Part shown: positions 23,467-27,263 of the stretch, one piece after another
Numbering within the stretch: the stretch's first letter is position 1
Layout of the letters: the number at the start of each line of letters is the position of its first letter
NCBI GenBank assembly: GCA_020351895.1
Contig: CP070672.1
Span: 1,041,993-1,069,255 of the forward strand
Direction: 5' to 3'
From: Thermoplasmata archaeon
Lineage (GTDB): Archaea; Thermoplasmatota; Thermoplasmata; GCA-020350865
DNA: 27,263 bases
The notes under the pieces: model-generated
What the model was told of the DNA's origin: nothing
Database searches by the model: none
What the model saw: only the letters and a program-made list of their open reading frames with translations
Program-made: the position numbers and the translations under genes

Positions 23467-24278
23467 CCTGAATTAGATTTTTCCTTGGCCTTTTTCGCCT
23501 TCTTGGCCTTCCTTTCCTTCAACCATTTCACGGTCTTATGGATTTCGGCCTTGCTCACGGTTTTTACGATGCTGTCCATTTCTTTGATCTTCTTTGCGAA
23601 CTTCTCGCCTTCTGCAGCAGATATCCAGGCGAGCTGAAGCCTGTTTTTATCGATGCCATTCTTTTCCAGTAAGTTCCAGAGTTTTTCCACCCTTTTTTTG
23701 GTATGATGGTTGGCATCGATATAATGGCAATCACCGATATGACATCCTGAAACCAGAACAGCCGCAGCCCCCCTCTCGAAAGCCCTCAATACGAATTTTT
23801 CTGCCACCCTTCCACTACACATTGTCCTTATTATCCTGACATTTGGGGGATACTGCATTCTGCTCACGCCGGCGAAATCTGCACCTGCATAGGAACACCA
23901 GTTGCAACAGAAAGCCACTGCCTTTTTATCGGGATACTCATCGGTGGCAGCGTCTATCTGGGAATATATCTGCTGATCAGTGAAGTGGCGCATCGTAATT
24001 GCTTCAAAGGGACATTCTGCACCGCAGGTTCCGCATCCAGAGCATGCAGCCTCAATGACTCTTGCTGTCTTCTTTTCTTTATCCACCTCTATGGCATGAT
24101 AGGGACAAACCTTGGCGCATCTACCACACCCTGTACAAATCTCGGGATCGATTCTGGAAGTAATTGCCTCCACAGTGACCTTCCCCTTTGCCATGAGGAT
24201 ATTCGCCCTGGATGCTGCAGCAGAGGCCTGGGTCACGCTGTCTTTTATATCCTTTGGTCCCTCTGCACAACCGCACAT
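23463..24278 (-). CDS. C-terminal part of HdrA (two ferredoxin clusters) fused to an MvhD domain; separated from hdrA by a frameshift
   Basis: The 271-residue frame begins MCGCAEGPKDI, which is the middle of the HdrA family (normally GVF..GCA.GPKDI) and not a natural N-terminus. It holds the two HdrA C-terminal [4Fe-4S] motifs (Cys 48, 51, 54, 58 and 79, 82, 85, 89). From residue 117 comes an MvhD domain with FCCNWCSY (Cys 124, 125, 128), MCSGR (154) and SGCHIGDCHY (179, 184), the [2Fe-2S] site that links a hydrogenase or other donor to HdrA. It ends in a Lys/Ala-rich tail (KERKAKKAKKAKEK). The preceding frame stops at 24245 inside this one. A single extra T in the TTTT run near 24280-24290 would join them into one HdrA-MvhD protein of about 830 residues. 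No ribosome site precedes its ATG. Confidence 0.8.
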   Translation of the reverse strand: MCGCAEGPKDIKDSVTQASAAASRANILMAKGKVTVEAITSRIDPEICTGCGRCAKVCPYHAIEVDKEKKTARVIEAACSGCGTCGAECPFEAITMRHFTDQQIYSQIDAATDEYPDKKAVAFCCNWCSYAGADFAGVSRMQYPPNVRIIRTMCSGRVAEKFVLRAFERGAAAVLVSGCHIGDCHYIDANHHTKKRVEKLWNLLEKNGIDKNRLQLAWISAAEGEKFAKKIKEMDSIVKTVSKAEIHKTVKWLKERKAKKAKKAKEKSNSG

Positions 24279-25957
24279 AAAACACCGGGAGTGGGAGCGT
24301 CAACAGGCTTCAGTTTCGGATGGGCTTCCATGAAGAACCCATCACTGGTTTTGGACAGGGTAAGCAGCTTCTGAATGACATCACTGTCATGTCTCGGTTG
24401 TATGCCTATACTGAGAATAATCATCTCGAATTCCCTCTCGATGATCTTTCCCATGGCAGTTTCCTCCACTTTAATCATTAGGCTCTTTGTCTCTTTGTCC
24501 TCCACTATCTCGGCAGGTATGCCCCTTATGAAGGCAACACCCTCCTCCTTGGCCCTTTTGTAGAGGTCTTCAAAACCTTTTCCAAAGGCCCTAATATCTA
24601 TGTAAAACACCTCTATCTCGGTATTGGGCCAGTGTTCCTTTATCAACAGAGAGTCCTTGATGGTGTTCATACAGCAAACATTGCTGCAGTACGGATTACC
24701 GTTCTTTTGGCTCCTAGAACCAATACATTGAATGAATCCAACCTTTTTCGGAATCTTGCCATCAGAGGGTCGAATGAGCCTCCCCATTGAAGGCCCTCCG
24801 GCATTGATGAGTCTCTCGAATTCCAGGGAGGTGATCACATTCTCGAACTTTGTATAACCGTAATCATCTACTGTAGTTGGATCGAAAACATCCACACCTG
24901 TGGCGACAATGACTGTGCCCACATCCACAGAGATATCTTCAGGAACCTGATCGAAATCTATGGCCTCTGCCTCACACTTATCCTTGCACTTGCCGCAAGC
25001 AATGGGCTGATATCCGAGACAATCATCCATGTTGATGGTATAGACAGAAGGAACAGCCTGGGCGAATGGAGTGTATATCGCTCTTCTCAGAGCCAGGCCA
25101 ACATCGAATTCATTTGGCTTTGCTACTGGGCAAACTTCAACACAGTCCCCGCATGCTGTACAATCATCAGTCACATACCTCGGTGTTTTATGGATCGTGA
25201 CATTAAAATTTCCGATGTAACCTGTAATAGCTGTTACCTCGGCATTGGTGAGCATTTCTATATTGGGATGTCTTCCAGCCTCGGCCATTTTCGGAGCAAG
25301 GATACAGATGGAACAGTCCATTGTGGGAAATGTCTTGTCTATTTGGGCCATCTTGCCTCCTATGCTCGGCTCCTTCTCCACAAGGTAAACCTGGTATCCG
25401 GCATCTGCCAAATCCAATGCAGCCTGAATTCCAGCCACACCGCCTCCAATAATCAAGGTTCTCCTGATGACTGGCACCTCGGTTTCCACCTGTGGTTTTA
25501 GGAGCTTTGCCTTGGCCACGGCCATCTTAACAAGGTCCTTTGCCTTTTCTGTGGCTGCCTTTCTATCGTGCAGGTGAACCCATGAGCAGTGTTCTCTGAT
25601 GTTTGCCATCTCAAAATTGTATTTGTTAAGGCCTGCAGCCTCGCAGGTAGCCCTAAAAGTAGGTTCATGCAGTCTTGGCGTACAAGAAGCAACCACCACC
25701 TTGTTAAGGTAGTGCTCCTTTATGTCCTTCTTTATCTCTTCCTGGCCTGGTTCAGAGCATGTGTACCTATTGTGTTTTGAAAGGACCACCCCATCAAGAC
25801 CTTCGGCGTATTTTGCCACTTCCTCGCAGTCAAGAGAGCCTGCGATGTTCAATCCGCAGTGACAGATATATACACCAACCCTGACATCGTCAGATGATTT
25901 TCTGGGTTCTTCGGAAGTTACCTTGACACTTTCATCCTCGATTTGAGCTTCGTTCAT
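24245..25957 (-). CDS. hdrA: HdrA, heterodisulfide reductase-like FAD/iron-sulfur subunit (N-terminal 560 residues; frameshifted end)
   Basis: This is the flavin subunit of Hdr complexes, the site of electron bifurcation in characterised enzymes. An N-terminal HdrA domain (VGVYICHCGLNIAG, 27-40) is followed by the FAD-binding LIIGGGVAGIQAALDLA (168-184), EKEPSIGGKMAQ, and TMDCSICIL with Cys 215 and 218. A ferredoxin insertion has Cys 266, 269, 272 and 276 and a second Cys set at about 313-328. The family sequence is normal up to HPKLKPVDAPTPGV, after which 12 out-of-frame residues lead to a stop. The true continuation lies in the -1 frame (23463-24278). This is either an assembly or real one-base deletion in a T run, or recoding. 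The ATG overlaps the previous gene by 4 bp, with AAGGTG as ribosome site. Confidence 0.88.
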   Translation of the reverse strand: MNEAQIEDESVKVTSEEPRKSSDDVRVGVYICHCGLNIAGSLDCEEVAKYAEGLDGVVLSKHNRYTCSEPGQEEIKKDIKEHYLNKVVVASCTPRLHEPTFRATCEAAGLNKYNFEMANIREHCSWVHLHDRKAATEKAKDLVKMAVAKAKLLKPQVETEVPVIRRTLIIGGGVAGIQAALDLADAGYQVYLVEKEPSIGGKMAQIDKTFPTMDCSICILAPKMAEAGRHPNIEMLTNAEVTAITGYIGNFNVTIHKTPRYVTDDCTACGDCVEVCPVAKPNEFDVGLALRRAIYTPFAQAVPSVYTINMDDCLGYQPIACGKCKDKCEAEAIDFDQVPEDISVDVGTVIVATGVDVFDPTTVDDYGYTKFENVITSLEFERLINAGGPSMGRLIRPSDGKIPKKVGFIQCIGSRSQKNGNPYCSNVCCMNTIKDSLLIKEHWPNTEIEVFYIDIRAFGKGFEDLYKRAKEEGVAFIRGIPAEIVEDKETKSLMIKVEETAMGKIIEREFEMIILSIGIQPRHDSDVIQKLLTLSKTSDGFFMEAHPKLKPVDAPTPGVLCAVVQRDQRI

Positions 25958-27114
25958 TTTTTCACCTTCTTTTTGCCCAAAAGGCCCAAAGATTTGGCGG
26001 TTAAAACCGTGATGTCCTCAACCTCAATATCTATTTGAGGTTTAACGTGGGTATTTGCCGTATAACATCTCAGATGTATCCTACATTTTGGACACGATGT
26101 TGCCAGTATTCTCGCCTCAGTTTCCTTGGCCATCTTCAATTTGTCCAATCTCATCTTCTTTGAGAAATCATTGCAGTTCATCCAGGCGGAAACCCCGCAG
26201 CATGGAGATTTGTGTTTGTTTCTTTCCATCTCAATCAATTCAACTCCAGGTAAGGCCTCTAGGACCTTTCTTGGAGCCTCATAAACATTTGCGAATCTGC
26301 CAAGTCTGCACGGATCGTGATAAGTAACCTTGCCAAGTTTCGAATTCTTAAATTCGATGTTATTATTCTCGATTTTATCGGCTAAAAACTGCGAGATGTG
26401 CATCACCTCAGCACTTAAGTTGTAGTAATTTTTCAATGTTAAGTATCCTTCTGCACAGGGTGTGATGATCTTCTCGGCCTTTGTGGATTCTATGCTCTTT
26501 ATGTTCTGTTCCCTAAGGCTCTCGAATGTCCCACTTTGACCCAACCAAAGCATATCATGACCGCAGCATCTCTCATTTGGTAGCACAACTGGCTCTATAT
26601 CAAAATAATTTAATAGAAGCAAAGCAGCCTTGGTAATCTCTGTTGCATCATCGAAATCAGAGAAGACGGTCTTGAAATACGGGGAGCAGCCAGTCCAAAA
26701 TAAATATTCTCCTTCAGAAGAGGAGGTTTTCATATCCTTTGTTAGCCACCCAAGCCTGTCTTGATTGAGGTTGGGATTTGTCAGCAACCTGGCCACTGCA
26801 TGTGGGACCTCACAATGGGATGCATTTCCTTTGTTACCGACCTTTACAGCCTCTTCCCTCACCGCCCTGATGAATTCGGGTAACTTCACATCAGACATAC
26901 AGACATCGTTACAGAGATTACAGGTGAGACAGTCCCATAAGTACCTGTCGGATAACAATTCAGATTCAAAGCCCAAGAGGGCCTCCTTAACGAGCAACCT
27001 TGGGGAGAATTCATTGAAGTTAATTGAGACAGGACATGCGCTTGTACATTTTCCGCATTCGAGACAGTAGTAGGCCTTTGTTTCCCGAAATGCCTTGCCG
27101 ATCTTCTCGTTCAT
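25954..27114 (-). CDS. HdrC-HdrB fusion (HdrD-like iron-sulfur protein)
   Basis: The 386-residue cytosolic protein joins an HdrC-like ferredoxin domain (Cys 17, 20, 23, 27 and 62, 65, 68, 72) to an HdrB-like region with two CCG domains. The second is complete: Cys 269, Cys 305-306 (SPCCGVSAW) and Cys 341/344 (SCPKC), matching the spacing CX31-39CCX35-36CXXC that holds the non-cubane [4Fe-4S] cluster for disulfide reduction. The first has Cys 143, Cys 183-184 (ERCCGHD) and Cys 220, but the last position is Gly (PCAEG). There is no membrane segment. With HdrA it would reduce a disulfide or other acceptor that cannot be named here. It overlaps mvhD upstream and hdrA downstream by 4 bp each. Its last codons (KKKVKK) contain the hdrA ribosome site. 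Confidence 0.85.
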   Translation of the reverse strand: MNEKIGKAFRETKAYYCLECGKCTSACPVSINFNEFSPRLLVKEALLGFESELLSDRYLWDCLTCNLCNDVCMSDVKLPEFIRAVREEAVKVGNKGNASHCEVPHAVARLLTNPNLNQDRLGWLTKDMKTSSSEGEYLFWTGCSPYFKTVFSDFDDATEITKAALLLLNYFDIEPVVLPNERCCGHDMLWLGQSGTFESLREQNIKSIESTKAEKIITPCAEGYLTLKNYYNLSAEVMHISQFLADKIENNNIEFKNSKLGKVTYHDPCRLGRFANVYEAPRKVLEALPGVELIEMERNKHKSPCCGVSAWMNCNDFSKKMRLDKLKMAKETEARILATSCPKCRIHLRCYTANTHVKPQIDIEVEDITVLTAKSLGLLGKKKVKK

Positions 27115-27263
27115 TTCCTTGTCCCTCCAGGTCCATTGAACATTGGATTTGGGCCCATATCTTTCAGTTGTCCTGTGAAATCGGATACAACGTCAGCGAA
27201 CCTTTGCCCCTCAGAAGCTGAGACCCATTCGAGGCGGAGTCTATCGGCGCCCACTCCTAAAGT
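27111..27263 (-). CDS. mvhD: MvhD-like [2Fe-2S] subunit (3' end only)
   Basis: Fifty C-terminal residues are visible, entering from the window edge. RLRLEWVSASEGQRFADVV, followed by GQLKDMGPNP, is the typical end of MvhD, the small subunit that passes electrons from a hydrogenase or formate dehydrogenase to HdrA. Its TGA overlaps the ATG of the HdrC-HdrB gene (ATGA), so it belongs to the same operon. The cysteine motifs lie outside the window. A second MvhD domain is encoded downstream at the end of HdrA. Confidence 0.75.
   Translation of the reverse strand, partial: TLGVGADRLRLEWVSASEGQRFADVVSDFTGQLKDMGPNPMFNGPGGTRK

Noticed and set aside
24240..24300. Classical slippery heptamer for programmed -1 frameshifting in hdrA
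   Set aside because: The site reads T GTT TTA, which lacks the XXX part of X XXY YYZ, so only the second tRNA could re-pair. A missing T is the simpler explanation.

Overview
The window looks like a chromosomal segment of an uncultured, probably anaerobic heterotrophic archaeon, most likely from Thermoplasmatota; this placement is inferred. Archaeal marks are a split (two-gene) transketolase, a four-gene 2-oxoacid:ferredoxin oxidoreductase beside HdrA/HdrD/MvhD-type genes, TATA-box promoters with short leaders, a tRNA-Ser with a bulge-helix-bulge intron and no encoded CCA, and PGF-type C-terminal anchors. The methionine adenosyltransferase, in contrast, is of the bacterial family. No methanogenesis gene is visible.

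Layout: (1) 1-563 is the 3' end of a PLP aminotransferase. (2) 667-4707, minus strand, is a compact surface-protein cluster: three tandem secreted paralogues ending in a PGF motif plus TM helix, and a membrane-anchored PKD protein. (3) 5147-11638, plus strand, is the most interesting block: a small helical protein, a 1593-residue receptor-like protein (DNRLRE-like, Ig-like and PKD ectodomain, one TM, cytosolic longin/roadblock-like domain), a Ras-like GTPase and a V4R-domain protein. (4) 11824-14573 is transketolase N and C subunits plus transaldolase, a non-oxidative pentose phosphate operon. (5) 14574-15240 holds the tRNA-Ser(CGA) gene and two further copies of its 3' end, one inside a 112-nt element with an unexpected 13-bp internal inverted repeat. 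(6) 15241-19216 are two tandem NosD-like beta-helix surface proteins. (7) 19273-20439 is metK. (8) 20446-27263, minus strand, is a tightly overlapping operon: mvhD (partial), an HdrC-HdrB fusion, hdrA (split by a one-base frameshift from a C-terminal part carrying ferredoxin and MvhD domains), then korD-A-B-C.

How the genes may work together: the Hdr/MvhD module is a candidate flavin-based bifurcating or confurcating complex exchanging electrons with the ferredoxin reduced by the Kor enzyme encoded in the same operon. The receptor, GTPase and V4R genes are a candidate membrane-to-cytosol signalling unit. Its three cytosolic ingredients (longin/roadblock fold, small GTPase, V4R/Bet3-type fold) resemble those of eukaryotic TRAPP-like and bacterial MglA/MglB systems. 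That link is inference from domain recognition by eye.

All calls were made by reading the sequence; no searches were run.
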